The notes under the pieces are model-generated. The model did no database searches, had not been told where the DNA came from, and saw only the letters and a list, made by a program, of their open reading frames with translations. Of a stretch of 64,000 bases of DNA, positions 50,147 to 58,784 are shown piece by piece. A program made the translations under genes and the position numbers. Each line of letters starts with the position of its first letter. The first letter of the stretch is position 1. This DNA comes from Streptomyces solicavernae (GTDB lineage: Bacteria > Actinomycetota > Actinomycetes > Streptomycetales > Streptomycetaceae), in assembly GCF_029968095.1 (NCBI RefSeq), contig NZ_JASCIR010000001.1:434001-498000 (forward strand). Direction: 5' to 3'.

Positions 50147-50586
50147 ACGGCCTGAACGGCCTGAACGGCCTGAACGGTCTGCTGACTGATCCGAACGATC
50201 CGAGCGGTCTGAACGGTCTGAACGGTCTGAACGGTCCGAATGGTCCGACTGGTCCGACTGGTCCGAATAGTTCGAATGGACCACGTCATGACACACCGGC
50301 ACGGGCGGCCGAGCCGCGCGAGATCCGCGTAGACATCGGCGAACTGGTCCTGGACGGCTTCGGCCCGTCGGTGGACGCCGGGCGCGTATCGGCCTCCTTC
50401 GAACGGGAGTTGACCCGTCTCGTACGAGAACACGGGGTGCCGTTGGCGGCGGACGGGGGCGTGTCCGTGGACGCCCTGTCGGGTCTGCCGCCGCTCCCCT
50501 CCGGCCTTTCGGCGCGCCGCATCGGCCAGGAGCTGGCGCGCGCGGTGCACGCGGGGCTCTCGGGGCGCGGGGAGGTGACCCGATGA
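50137..50586 (+). CDS. Small eCIS protein with collagen-like Gly-X-Asn repeats
   Basis: A 149-residue protein. Its first 48 residues are built from Gly-Leu-Asn, then Gly-Pro-Asn and Gly-Pro-Thr triplets (GLNGLNGLNGL and GPNGPTGPTGPN), encoded by a 9-bp DNA repeat. The remaining 100 residues hold a compact conserved unit (REIRVDIGELVLDGFGPSV; FERELTRLVREHG; RIGQELARAVHAGL), as found in small proteins between the ATPase and DUF4157 genes of related operons. The ATG at 50137 lies 6 nt after GGAGGT, inside the end of the ATPase gene, and its stop overlaps the DUF4157 gene start (ATGA). The triplet part may be a flexible or triple-helical spacer; this is inference. Confidence 0.75.
   Translation: MGVNGLNGLNGLNGLLTDPNDPSGLNGLNGLNGPNGPTGPTGPNSSNGPRHDTPARAAEPREIRVDIGELVLDGFGPSVDAGRVSASFERELTRLVREHGVPLAADGGVSVDALSGLPPLPSGLSARRIGQELARAVHAGLSGRGEVTR
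50146..50278 (+). repeat. Short tandem repeats encoding Gly-Leu-Asn/Gly-Pro-Thr triplets
   Basis: The DNA is a run of 9-bp units related to AACGGTCTG and then AATGGTCCG/ACTGGTCCG. It is likely to vary in copy number by slippage and would change the length of the encoded stalk without shifting frame. Confidence 0.8.
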
Positions 50587-53500
50587 CGCATTCCGCCGCA
50601 CAGGACTCCCAGGCCGCCGAGCAGGCCGCGGAACGCCGGCGCAAGCGCCGCAAGGAACAGTCCGCGAAGAACCGCGCACCCGACCCGAAGAACATCGTCA
50701 GCGGCGCGGGCCAGCCCCTCGATGTCGGCGTACGCCGGGAGCTGGAGGAGCAGCTCGGTCACGACCTGGGCGCCGTACGACTGCACACGGACCGGGACGC
50801 GGGCGTGCTCACCGAGCTGCTGGGGGCGGATGCGGTCGCCGTCGGCACGGACATCTTCTTCCGCGAGGGCGCGTTCCGCTCCGGCACGGACGAGGGCCGC
50901 CGCCTCCTCGCGCACGAGCTCCTGCACACGGTGCAGAACCCGCACGGCCTGGGCGCACTGCTGGCCGGGCGCGACCTGGGCGCGGTGAGCCTGCCGCAAC
51001 AGGCGATCGAGCGGGAGGCGGACTCGGCGGCGCGGGATCTGGTGGAGCAACCGGAAGGCAGGGCCGAAGGTCAGGCGGAGGTTGAGCAGGGGCAGGCCAC
51101 GCCCGGTTGGCTGCGGTACGCGACCGTGAACGCCGATCGGCGCCGGTTGGAGGAGCTGGACCCCGCGACCCTGATCGACCGCGTCGCGAACGGAGTCCTG
51201 CGCTCCCTGCGCGGGGATCCCGAAGACCGCTCGGGCCGTGTGCGGCTCCAACTGGCCCAGATGTCTTCCCAGGTGCAGGACCTCGTCCTCGACCAGCTGG
51301 AAGTACGGCTCCCCACGCCGGTCCTCAACCAGGTGCTGGACCTCGTGAATGAGAAGGAGGCAGCGGGACCACTACCGGTGGACGCTGCTGTGGCGCCGCT
51401 GGCTGTGCCTGGGGCGGGGGACGAGATCGCGGAGGAGCGCGAACACTCCGACGAGCAGAAGCGGTCCGAGGAACGCGGGCGCGCCGAACTGCAGCCGGAT
51501 GCCAGCGAGCCCCGGGAAGGCGGGCCCGGCACGAACGGGCAGGAGTCCGGTGGCGGCGACGGACGAACGGGGGCCGGGGAGCTCGACAGCTCCGCCGAGG
51601 ACGAGCAGGCAACATCTCCCGGGGAAGCGGACCAGCAGGATCAGGAAGAGGCCGCGGCCCGGGAGCAGGAACGGTCGCAGTCGCAGCAGGGAGACAGGGA
51701 CAGCTCTGTCCAGGATGCCGCTGCTCAGGAGGAGCAGGAAAAGGCCGGGGAGGCTGCGCAGAAGGACGCTGCGGATCCTGGGAAGAAGGAGGAGCAGGGG
51801 GAACAGGAAGAGGAGCAGGGAGAGCAGGAGGAGGAGCGCCGGGAGGAGTCCCCGAAGGAAGCGGAGCAGCAGGCACGCGAGGACACGGCCACAGCCCGGA
51901 CTGCCCCTGCCCCGACGCCCGTTGACAGGAGCGGCGTCGAGCCCGGGGAGAAGTCCCGTACTGGTGACAACCGGCCGACTCGTACCTCAGGCGATCCGGA
52001 GAACGAACAGGATGCCGACGATGAACCGCTGGGGCTGGAGTCGGTGTCCGAAAAGGGCGCAGAGGGCGAGCCGGACACCGACAAGGAGATGGGCAGTTCC
52101 GGTGTGGCCGGCACCGGGCCCGACCTGAACGAGGCGGACACCGCGGACGACCCGCGGCTGTTCCGGCGGCGGAAGCGGGGTGCACCTCGGGCACCCGGGA
52201 TGTCGTCCGTCGAGGGCGATTCGGAGCCGGAACCCGTCGAGGAAACGGCGGAGCCCAAGGAGTCCCATGGCGCCCCCGACCGCACGGACGAGCCGGCCTC
52301 CGAGAGCAGGACCGCCGAGGAACTGTGGGAGGTCACCTCCGCCGAGCAGGATCTCGGGCCCGGGGTCGCAGAAGGGACGAGTGAGGCAGGGCTGCTGTCC
52401 GGGCTCACGACAGCGTCGTCTGCGGACTCCGAGGAAAGGGATGCCGAGGAGGACCAGGCGGAACAGCGCGCGGAGGACGCCGAGGCCCGCCGGGCGGACG
52501 AGGCGGCGCGTGCCTCCGACGATGCGGGAGCCGTGGCTCCGCCGACCGTGAGTGAGTCGCCCGGGCCCGAGCGCCTGGCCAAGGCGGACGAGGACGCCCG
52601 TACCCAGGAGGGTGGTTCGGCCTCCGGCTCGGGTGCCAAGGGGGATCGCGAGGGGCGGGACGAGGGTGCCGGGGATCGTGAGTCCTCGGAAAAGAAGTCG
52701 GCCCGGAACGAGGAGAGGCCGAGCTCCGGCGCCGACAATAGCGCGGCCGACAAGGGTGCCGAGAAGCCTACGGATCAGGGGGAAGCCGCGGGGGACAGTA
52801 GCAGTGACACCGGCCCGGGAACCCCGGGAAACATCCCCGCCCCGACTCCGGGAGACACGGACGTGACCGAGGGCAAGGGCGACGCCACGTCGCCCGGCCC
52901 CGAAACCGGTCCCGACAGGGTCTCCGCACCAGGCCCCTCCTCAGCTCCGAAGCTGGCGTCGGGTAATGGCCCCTCCCCCATGTCCCGTTCTGAGGCGAGA
53001 ACGAATGCCCCCAAGCCCTCCGCATCAGGGCCCTCAGGCTCCGCACCGCGCGCCAAGTCGTCCGGCAGCAAGCGGCAGGCCGCGAAGCAGGCCGCACGCA
53101 GCGCCCGCCGTGGAGGCGGCGAGGGACGGGGACGTCCGGCCTCGGCTCCGGCTACCGCTCCCGGCCACGGGCGGGGTGGCGGCCGGGGTGCTTCGGTGCC
53201 CGCGAAGCCCAAGAAGGACGCAGCCCCGGACGTCTCGAATGCCACACCCGAGGCGGGACTCGCGACCGCCGCGGGCCTGAAGCCACATCAGATGCTGGAC
53301 ACACTGAAGGGCGTGAACGGTGCCGTCGGCCGCTCGGTCGACAAGGAACGTACGGCGCTGCGCAAGGCACCGCCGAAGGAGCAGCGCCCGTCCGGCTCCC
53401 CGCGGACGGTGCCGGGCGGTCCGACACCGGCAGCCCCTGGCACGTACACCAACGCCAAGGTGGCCCGGACCGACGCGGCACCGGGCAAGACGCCCGAGAT

Positions 53501-56500
53501 CACCGGCGAGCAGAAACCGGAAGGCGAGGTGCCGGGCGCGAATATGCCCGAGCCCAGCTGGTGGGACATCGCCGTCACCGTGGGTGCGCAGCTCTTCGGC
53601 AAGCTCCTCAAGGAAATCCTGCCGCTCGACGACCTGATCGACTCGATCCTCGGGATCCCGACGACGGACGAGGGCCTGCAGAACACCAAGGTGGGCGACG
53701 CACCGCGGTTGCCTCTGGAGAACGACTCCGATCCGCAGCGCACCGACGAGCAGAGCCAGAAACTCGACGAGCGGAAGGCCGAGCTGCACCGCTCCGGCCG
53801 GGAGGACGCGGCCCGTCCGATGGGCGAGGACCAGATCTACCCGGATGTGCCCAAGGAGACCCTCACGGGCAAGGTGCCCGGCGGCGACGGCAAGAAGGCC
53901 GAGGGAGCCGGGCGCACGATGTCCCGTGGCGGGGTTCCGATCGAGTCCGCGTCCGCCGTGGCCGAGCACGACCGCGGTCCGCAGATCCAGGCCGGCTTCA
54001 GCAAGGGCCGGCAGAAGATGTCGCAGGAGCGCAAGACCAAGGACGACAAGGCGCAGAAGGACCGGAAAAAGCACGATCAGGACCTGAAGCGCGAGGTCGA
54101 CAAGAGCAGCAAACAGCAGGCCGACACGCGGGACAAGGGCCGCTCCGACATCGACGACTCCCGCGACAAGTGGCGCAAGGAGCAGGACGACAAGACGTCG
54201 GAGATCGACGGCAAGAAGGGCAAGAAGTACGACGAGGTCCGCAAGGACATCAAGGGCAAGGAAGAGGAGACCGACAAGGACGTCGACAAGCGGACCGAGG
54301 ACGACAACAAGAAGATCACGGACGAGCAGACCAACGCCGAGAAGGAGGCGGAGAAGAAGCAGGAGGACGGCAAGAACGACGCCGACAACTGGCTCGAAGA
54401 GGCCATCGAGAAGCTGAAGCAGTTCTTCGAGGACCTCAGGAACGCCATCATGAGCGTCTTCGAGAAGGCGCGGCAGATCGTCACCGATCTCATCGACAAG
54501 TTCAAGGAACAGGTCTTCAAGCTCATCGACGACGCCCGCAACTGGGTGATCGACAAGATCAACACGTTCGCGGACGCCCTGATCGCTCTCGGGGACGAAC
54601 TCCTCGCCGACTACCCGGCGATGCGCGACAAGTGGCGCAACACGATCGACGGTGCGCGCGACTGGGCTGTGGACAAGGTCAACCAGCTCGCGGACGGGCT
54701 CAAGGAGATCGCCGGGAAGCTGCTCGACGGACTGTGCAAGGCTCTGCTCGCCGGGCTCGACGTCCTGGAGACGGGGATGCTGGCGGCCGTCGACGTCGCC
54801 GAGACCGCAGCCGTCGGTGCGCTGGAATTCGGTGCCGCCGTGGTGGAGGGCCTTGGTGAATGGGCCGCCATCTTCAACGACATCGTCTCCGACCCCGGTG
54901 ACTGGATCAGCAAGGCCGGAGCCGCCGCGGAAACCGGCGCCAAGGAGCACCTGTTCAACGAGGTCACCAGCGCGGTGAAGGCCTGGTTCAACCAGAAGGT
55001 CCAGGAGATCGTCGGGATCCCGATGGAGGACTTCCAGGAGCTGATCTCCGGCGGGGTGACGGTCGAGCAGATGGCTCAGATGGCGTGGGACGAGGCGCTG
55101 CCTCAACTCCCGGTCATTATCGGCGTACTGGTCGTGGAGAAGGTCGTCGCGAAACTGATCCCCGGTGCCGGCTGGGTGATGGCGATCATCGACGCCCTGA
55201 AGACGGCGTGGGGCGCACTCAGCGAAATCCTCGCCGCATTCGGCCTGTTCATGGACTTCCTGAAGTCGGTCAAGAGCGGGAATGGCGCGCTGCCCTTCGC
55301 GAAGGCGGTGGCGGCGGGTGTTGTCGCCCTGCTTGAACTGATCTACGAGTTCCTGATCGAGGGCGTCGGAAAGTTCATGGGCAAGGTGGCCGAGAAACTC
55401 GGCGGCATGCTGAAGGACCTCCGAAAGAAGAAGGATAAGCCGGACGAATCTGACAGCTCTCCTCCACCGGACGCACCGAGCAAGCCGAAGGGTGACGAGT
55501 CCAAGGACGACGAACGCACCACGCCCGACAAGTCCTCCGACAAGCCGGGCGACAAGGACACAGACACCCCACCCACGCGCAAGCCGCCGCCCGACAAGAC
55601 GTCCCGCCCACCGGATCGGCCGCGCCCGGGCAAGCGTTCGTCACCGGAGAAGAAGCCCACGCACACGACCCGGTCGAGGAAACGCCGGGACGACGACGAG
55701 CGGCGCGAGGAGGGGCGCGAGGTCAACGCGGCTCGGAAGCGGATAAGGGACGGGGAGCGGCGGACCCGCGACGACAAGGACGACAGCCCCAACGCCCCGG
55801 CGCGCCGCGGCCCGGCCCGCGACACTCTCCGCCCCGACCGCCGCGGTACGGACACGGACCGCAAGGACGACGGGGAGACTGGCAGGAAACGTCCGGACGA
55901 CGACCACAAGAACGACCGACGCCGTGACACGGACAGAGACAAGGACAGGGGTCGCGACAGAGACAAAGACGGGGACCGCGACAGGGACAGGGACAGGGAC
56001 ACGGACAGGAAACGGGACAAGGACCGCCGACGTACCCGGCGCGCCCGGCAGACCGTCAAGTCGGCCCGAAAGAGGGCCCGGCGCGCCGCGAGCAAGCTTT
56101 ACGGCAAGGCCCGGCGCAAGCTGGGCAACCGTCTGCACGACCGGTTGCGTCGCCTCAAGGACCTGTGGCGACGCCGGCGGGACCGGATGCGCGACGACAG
56201 GTCCCGCAGGCCGGGCACGGACCGCCGGGACGACGCGACCGTGCCAATCGATCTGCCAGATGTGGCGTTCGCCGATGCCGACGACGGGGAACGGCACATG
56301 TTGAGGTTCCATGGCCGCGGCAGAGACGCAGGTCTTTACCTGCACAGCATTCCGGAAGAGGTGCCTGAGTTCCTGAATGAATGGCGAGCGGATATCGGGA
56401 AACAGGAACCGTCACCTGAGAGAGAAAACCAAGAGATCTATCTCAAGGCTGCCGCCGGCAGGTACAACCGAGCCAAGAGAATCCAGAAGGGCATTCCAGC

Positions 56501-57395
56501 ACAAATAAGTAAGAGCGACAGGAAAAAGTACAACCCCCGCAAGCTGGCCCTCAAGAAGAAGATGCAGGAGTTCGCTCGGGCGGCACGACTGCGCGAGTAC
56601 AACGACATCCCCGCCCCCAAGTTCCCCGACTTTCATGATGTCAAGCCCAGTCGCGGATCCGCAGGGCATTTCTCGGAGTATCTTGGGCGTTCCGCAAAGA
56701 CGGTGTTCGGCGGTCCGGGCCAGGACGCCTACAAGGCAAAAAAGGGGCAGCCACCGGGTTGGGACTACATCTCCAAAAATGGTTTGGGCGAGAACTCTGC
56801 CTGGGTGAAGATGCACCTACTCCCGGAGCGAATCGGCGGCAAGGCTACTGGTAACAATCTCGTACCTGCCCGGGGCCCGCAGACCAATATTCCATTCCGG
56901 CAGAAAATCGAGGACCAGGCCTACGACGCCATCCCGGAGCACCAAAAGATCATCTGGTACAAGACGGAGGTCCGGTTCGGTCACTCACGCCTCAAGGACT
57001 TCATAGATTTCCCCAGCTACATCTACGCCTCATACGGCGGGTACGAAAAAGTCCGTGGCACCGGGAAAAAGCGCAGCGACTGGGCGAGAAAGGGGGCGGT
57101 GAAGCATTACCATCGGAACGTTGAGCCACCCACCAAGGACGAAGGGGGGATTCTCTTCATCAACACTGCTGGTGCGACAACCATCGCTGGCATGCTCGAA
57201 TGCTCCGAGAGACTCGCCGGGCACGTCATTGATGCACGCGAAGAGGAAGGGAAGTTCAAGAATTTGCTTGACATCGCACCGACCCTCCGCGCCTGGAAGA
57301 GGAGGCGCGGCCCCCAGTTCATGCCCGGACTGTCCGACATGCTTGAAAAACTTGATGCGCTGATCACGCAGAAGAAGGTCAGACTGACAGTGTGA
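50583..57395 (+). CDS. Giant DUF4157 eCIS effector with C-terminal nuclease-like and HhH module
   Basis: A 2270-residue protein. The eCIS-core DUF4157 zincin-like domain is at residues 43-120 with HELLH at 111-115 (LLAHELLHTVQ). Residues about 280-1000 are acidic, Glu/Asp/Ser-rich and disordered, and 1140-1285 are a charged coiled-coil (KDDKAQKDRKKHD). Residues 1290-1615 are amphipathic and hydrophobic helices (VIIGVLVVEKVVAKLIPGAGW, LPFAKAVAAGVVALLELIY), possibly membrane-active. Residues 1615-1890 are a highly charged Arg/Asp linker. The last 380 residues are a different, low-GC module with WVKMHLLPERIGGKATGNNLVPA (His2078, Asn2091-Pro2095), resembling HNH/endonuclease VII-type toxin motifs, and a ComEA-like helix-hairpin-helix at about 2190-2236 (INTAGATTIAGMLECSERLAGHVIDARE). 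A delivered DNase toxin is the best inference. Start ATGA overlaps the previous stop. Confidence 0.8.
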   Translation: MTHSAAQDSQAAEQAAERRRKRRKEQSAKNRAPDPKNIVSGAGQPLDVGVRRELEEQLGHDLGAVRLHTDRDAGVLTELLGADAVAVGTDIFFREGAFRSGTDEGRRLLAHELLHTVQNPHGLGALLAGRDLGAVSLPQQAIEREADSAARDLVEQPEGRAEGQAEVEQGQATPGWLRYATVNADRRRLEELDPATLIDRVANGVLRSLRGDPEDRSGRVRLQLAQMSSQVQDLVLDQLEVRLPTPVLNQVLDLVNEKEAAGPLPVDAAVAPLAVPGAGDEIAEEREHSDEQKRSEERGRAELQPDASEPREGGPGTNGQESGGGDGRTGAGELDSSAEDEQATSPGEADQQDQEEAAAREQERSQSQQGDRDSSVQDAAAQEEQEKAGEAAQKDAADPGKKEEQGEQEEEQGEQEEERREESPKEAEQQAREDTATARTAPAPTPVDRSGVEPGEKSRTGDNRPTRTSGDPENEQDADDEPLGLESVSEKGAEGEPDTDKEMGSSGVAGTGPDLNEADTADDPRLFRRRKRGAPRAPGMSSVEGDSEPEPVEETAEPKESHGAPDRTDEPASESRTAEELWEVTSAEQDLGPGVAEGTSEAGLLSGLTTASSADSEERDAEEDQAEQRAEDAEARRADEAARASDDAGAVAPPTVSESPGPERLAKADEDARTQEGGSASGSGAKGDREGRDEGAGDRESSEKKSARNEERPSSGADNSAADKGAEKPTDQGEAAGDSSSDTGPGTPGNIPAPTPGDTDVTEGKGDATSPGPETGPDRVSAPGPSSAPKLASGNGPSPMSRSEARTNAPKPSASGPSGSAPRAKSSGSKRQAAKQAARSARRGGGEGRGRPASAPATAPGHGRGGGRGASVPAKPKKDAAPDVSNATPEAGLATAAGLKPHQMLDTLKGVNGAVGRSVDKERTALRKAPPKEQRPSGSPRTVPGGPTPAAPGTYTNAKVARTDAAPGKTPEITGEQKPEGEVPGANMPEPSWWDIAVTVGAQLFGKLLKEILPLDDLIDSILGIPTTDEGLQNTKVGDAPRLPLENDSDPQRTDEQSQKLDERKAELHRSGREDAARPMGEDQIYPDVPKETLTGKVPGGDGKKAEGAGRTMSRGGVPIESASAVAEHDRGPQIQAGFSKGRQKMSQERKTKDDKAQKDRKKHDQDLKREVDKSSKQQADTRDKGRSDIDDSRDKWRKEQDDKTSEIDGKKGKKYDEVRKDIKGKEEETDKDVDKRTEDDNKKITDEQTNAEKEAEKKQEDGKNDADNWLEEAIEKLKQFFEDLRNAIMSVFEKARQIVTDLIDKFKEQVFKLIDDARNWVIDKINTFADALIALGDELLADYPAMRDKWRNTIDGARDWAVDKVNQLADGLKEIAGKLLDGLCKALLAGLDVLETGMLAAVDVAETAAVGALEFGAAVVEGLGEWAAIFNDIVSDPGDWISKAGAAAETGAKEHLFNEVTSAVKAWFNQKVQEIVGIPMEDFQELISGGVTVEQMAQMAWDEALPQLPVIIGVLVVEKVVAKLIPGAGWVMAIIDALKTAWGALSEILAAFGLFMDFLKSVKSGNGALPFAKAVAAGVVALLELIYEFLIEGVGKFMGKVAEKLGGMLKDLRKKKDKPDESDSSPPPDAPSKPKGDESKDDERTTPDKSSDKPGDKDTDTPPTRKPPPDKTSRPPDRPRPGKRSSPEKKPTHTTRSRKRRDDDERREEGREVNAARKRIRDGERRTRDDKDDSPNAPARRGPARDTLRPDRRGTDTDRKDDGETGRKRPDDDHKNDRRRDTDRDKDRGRDRDKDGDRDRDRDRDTDRKRDKDRRRTRRARQTVKSARKRARRAASKLYGKARRKLGNRLHDRLRRLKDLWRRRRDRMRDDRSRRPGTDRRDDATVPIDLPDVAFADADDGERHMLRFHGRGRDAGLYLHSIPEEVPEFLNEWRADIGKQEPSPERENQEIYLKAAAGRYNRAKRIQKGIPAQISKSDRKKYNPRKLALKKKMQEFARAARLREYNDIPAPKFPDFHDVKPSRGSAGHFSEYLGRSAKTVFGGPGQDAYKAKKGQPPGWDYISKNGLGENSAWVKMHLLPERIGGKATGNNLVPARGPQTNIPFRQKIEDQAYDAIPEHQKIIWYKTEVRFGHSRLKDFIDFPSYIYASYGGYEKVRGTGKKRSDWARKGAVKHYHRNVEPPTKDEGGILFINTAGATTIAGMLECSERLAGHVIDAREEEGKFKNLLDIAPTLRAWKRRRGPQFMPGLSDMLEKLDALITQKKVRLTV

Positions 57396-57401
57396 GGATT
57401 C

Positions 57402-58091
57402 ATGGATCCCGACGCCAATAACCAGAAATTTCCGTTCGAAGAGTACTGCGCAAAGACTTTCAAAGAGATTCACGATTCCTCCGACCTCACGGCATGGGAG
57501 ACTCAATTTGGTGAGGTACCACGATATTTGGATGACCCAGAATACGTCTTCGGAAGCCTGGCCCAGGACTACGGTTTGCCGTTCAGCCCGGCGGTCCAGC
57601 GAAACTTCTTCCGATTTGACAAAATTTCAGCATACTGGGAATCGACAGAAGAAGGCTCTGAACTGGTCGGCGAATTTCAGCTGAATCACGTCTACAGCCG
57701 AAGGCTCATGTCGCACACCTGGGAAGGAACCGACGACTGGGAGCGCAACCTCTATAAAGAGTTAAGGATCTTCGACAACACGCCTCGGACGGGAAGTGGA
57801 CGCATGGCCGGACTGCGCGCCTCACCCGGCACCACGGACCCCGAGATCTGGTTCTTCGACATGCGGCAGGGCGCCATGGAGATGGAACTCGATTACGGAA
57901 CCTATCTGGATACACTGATGGTAACCAAGGGGGCCATCGGCTGGCAGTACCTGTTCTGTGACGCAGGTTTCGGAGATTCGGGCTTCACACCCATTGTCGG
58001 AGGACTCAAGGAAATGCTGGACGTATTTCCGCGACTCTTCCCCGACCACGACTACTCGGACCTCAAGGCCCGCTTCCGGGAGCGCGCATGA
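57402..58091 (+). CDS. Candidate immunity protein to the DUF4157-linked toxin
   Basis: A 229-residue acidic, aromatic-rich protein without signal or membrane segments. It has no family I can name with certainty. The C-terminal block GAIGWQYLFCDAGFGDSGF followed by MLDVFPRLFPDHDYSDLKARF has the character of bacterial polymorphic-toxin immunity proteins (SUKH-like in look, unproved). Base composition is far from the neighbours: bases 57421-57480 have 25 G/C of 60. It starts 6 nt after the toxin stop with GAGGA before the ATG and its stop overlaps the next eCIS gene start (ATGA), so it is coupled on both sides. Position, size and composition argue for a cognate immunity or chaperone gene. Confidence 0.6.
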   Translation: MDPDANNQKFPFEEYCAKTFKEIHDSSDLTAWETQFGEVPRYLDDPEYVFGSLAQDYGLPFSPAVQRNFFRFDKISAYWESTEEGSELVGEFQLNHVYSRRLMSHTWEGTDDWERNLYKELRIFDNTPRTGSGRMAGLRASPGTTDPEIWFFDMRQGAMEMELDYGTYLDTLMVTKGAIGWQYLFCDAGFGDSGFTPIVGGLKEMLDVFPRLFPDHDYSDLKARFRERA

Positions 58092-58774
58092 CCCGCTACG
58101 CCGACATCCCCAAACCCATCCGCTCCGGAATAGTCGTGGTCAACCCCGACACCGGCTCGCCGCAGCGCATCATCGTGCTTCAATTCAACCCGGACACCCT
58201 GGAGCGCAGCGTCTCCCCCCAGTCCGCCGGTGATGGCGGAGACGCGGGAGGCGGTGGCGCCGGCAGCGGGGATCGGAACGAAGCGCTCCGCCTGAAAGGG
58301 CCCGCCCAGGAGACCTGGAAGTTCACCGCGGAGATCGACGCCACCGACCAGTTGGAGATCGCCGCGCCCGACGGCATTCACCCGCAGCTCGCCACGCTCG
58401 AAATGCTCGTGCAGCCGACCACCGCCCAACTTCGTGCCGCGATGAAGCTCTCTCAGAAGGGAGCCATCGAGATCAGCCCGATCGAGATGCCGTTGACCCT
58501 GTTCACCTGGGGCAGCAAGCGCGTCATGCCCGTCCGGCTCACCGAACTCTCCGTCAACGAGTCCGCCTTCGACGTGAACCTCAACCCCATCCGCGCCTCC
58601 CTCAGCATCGGCATGAAGATCCTCACCGTCAGCGATCTGCCCGCAGGACACCGCGGCGCTGACCTCTACATGGCGCACCTCGCGCAGAAGGAGCGGCTCG
58701 CCGCAGCCGCGCGCGGCGGGAGCATGGGGTCCCTCGGGCTCGCCGGAAGCAACGCCGCGACCGGAAGGGGCTGA
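58088..58774 (+). CDS. cis7: CIS tube/baseplate adaptor protein (Pvc7/CIS_tube family)
   Basis: A 228-residue protein of the contractile injection system tube-adaptor family. The N-terminal block QRIIVLQFNPDTLERSVSPQ and the later PIEMPLTLFTWGSKRVMPVRLTELSVNESAFDVNLNPIRASLSIGMKIL are the conserved halves. It links the tube to the hub at the baseplate. The ATG overlaps the preceding low-GC gene's stop by 4 nt, and GC content returns to the usual high level a little way into the gene. A flexible Gly-rich loop (GDGGDAGGGGAGSGD) is at residues 48-62. The family C-terminal LysM domain is absent here and seems to be encoded separately by the next gene. Confidence 0.85.
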   Translation: MTRYADIPKPIRSGIVVVNPDTGSPQRIIVLQFNPDTLERSVSPQSAGDGGDAGGGGAGSGDRNEALRLKGPAQETWKFTAEIDATDQLEIAAPDGIHPQLATLEMLVQPTTAQLRAAMKLSQKGAIEISPIEMPLTLFTWGSKRVMPVRLTELSVNESAFDVNLNPIRASLSIGMKILTVSDLPAGHRGADLYMAHLAQKERLAAAARGGSMGSLGLAGSNAATGRG

Positions 58775-58784
58775 GGACAACAAC

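Noticed and set aside
50583..51000. Active metallopeptidase from the HELLH motif
   Set aside because: In DUF4157 proteins of eCIS the domain is a marker linked to loading or processing; catalytic activity cannot be assumed from this motif alone.
53034..55106. 690-codon minus-strand frame inside the DUF4157 gene
   Set aside because: Leu/Val/Arg-rich mirror of the charged coiled-coil; the plus frame is continuous over 2270 codons.
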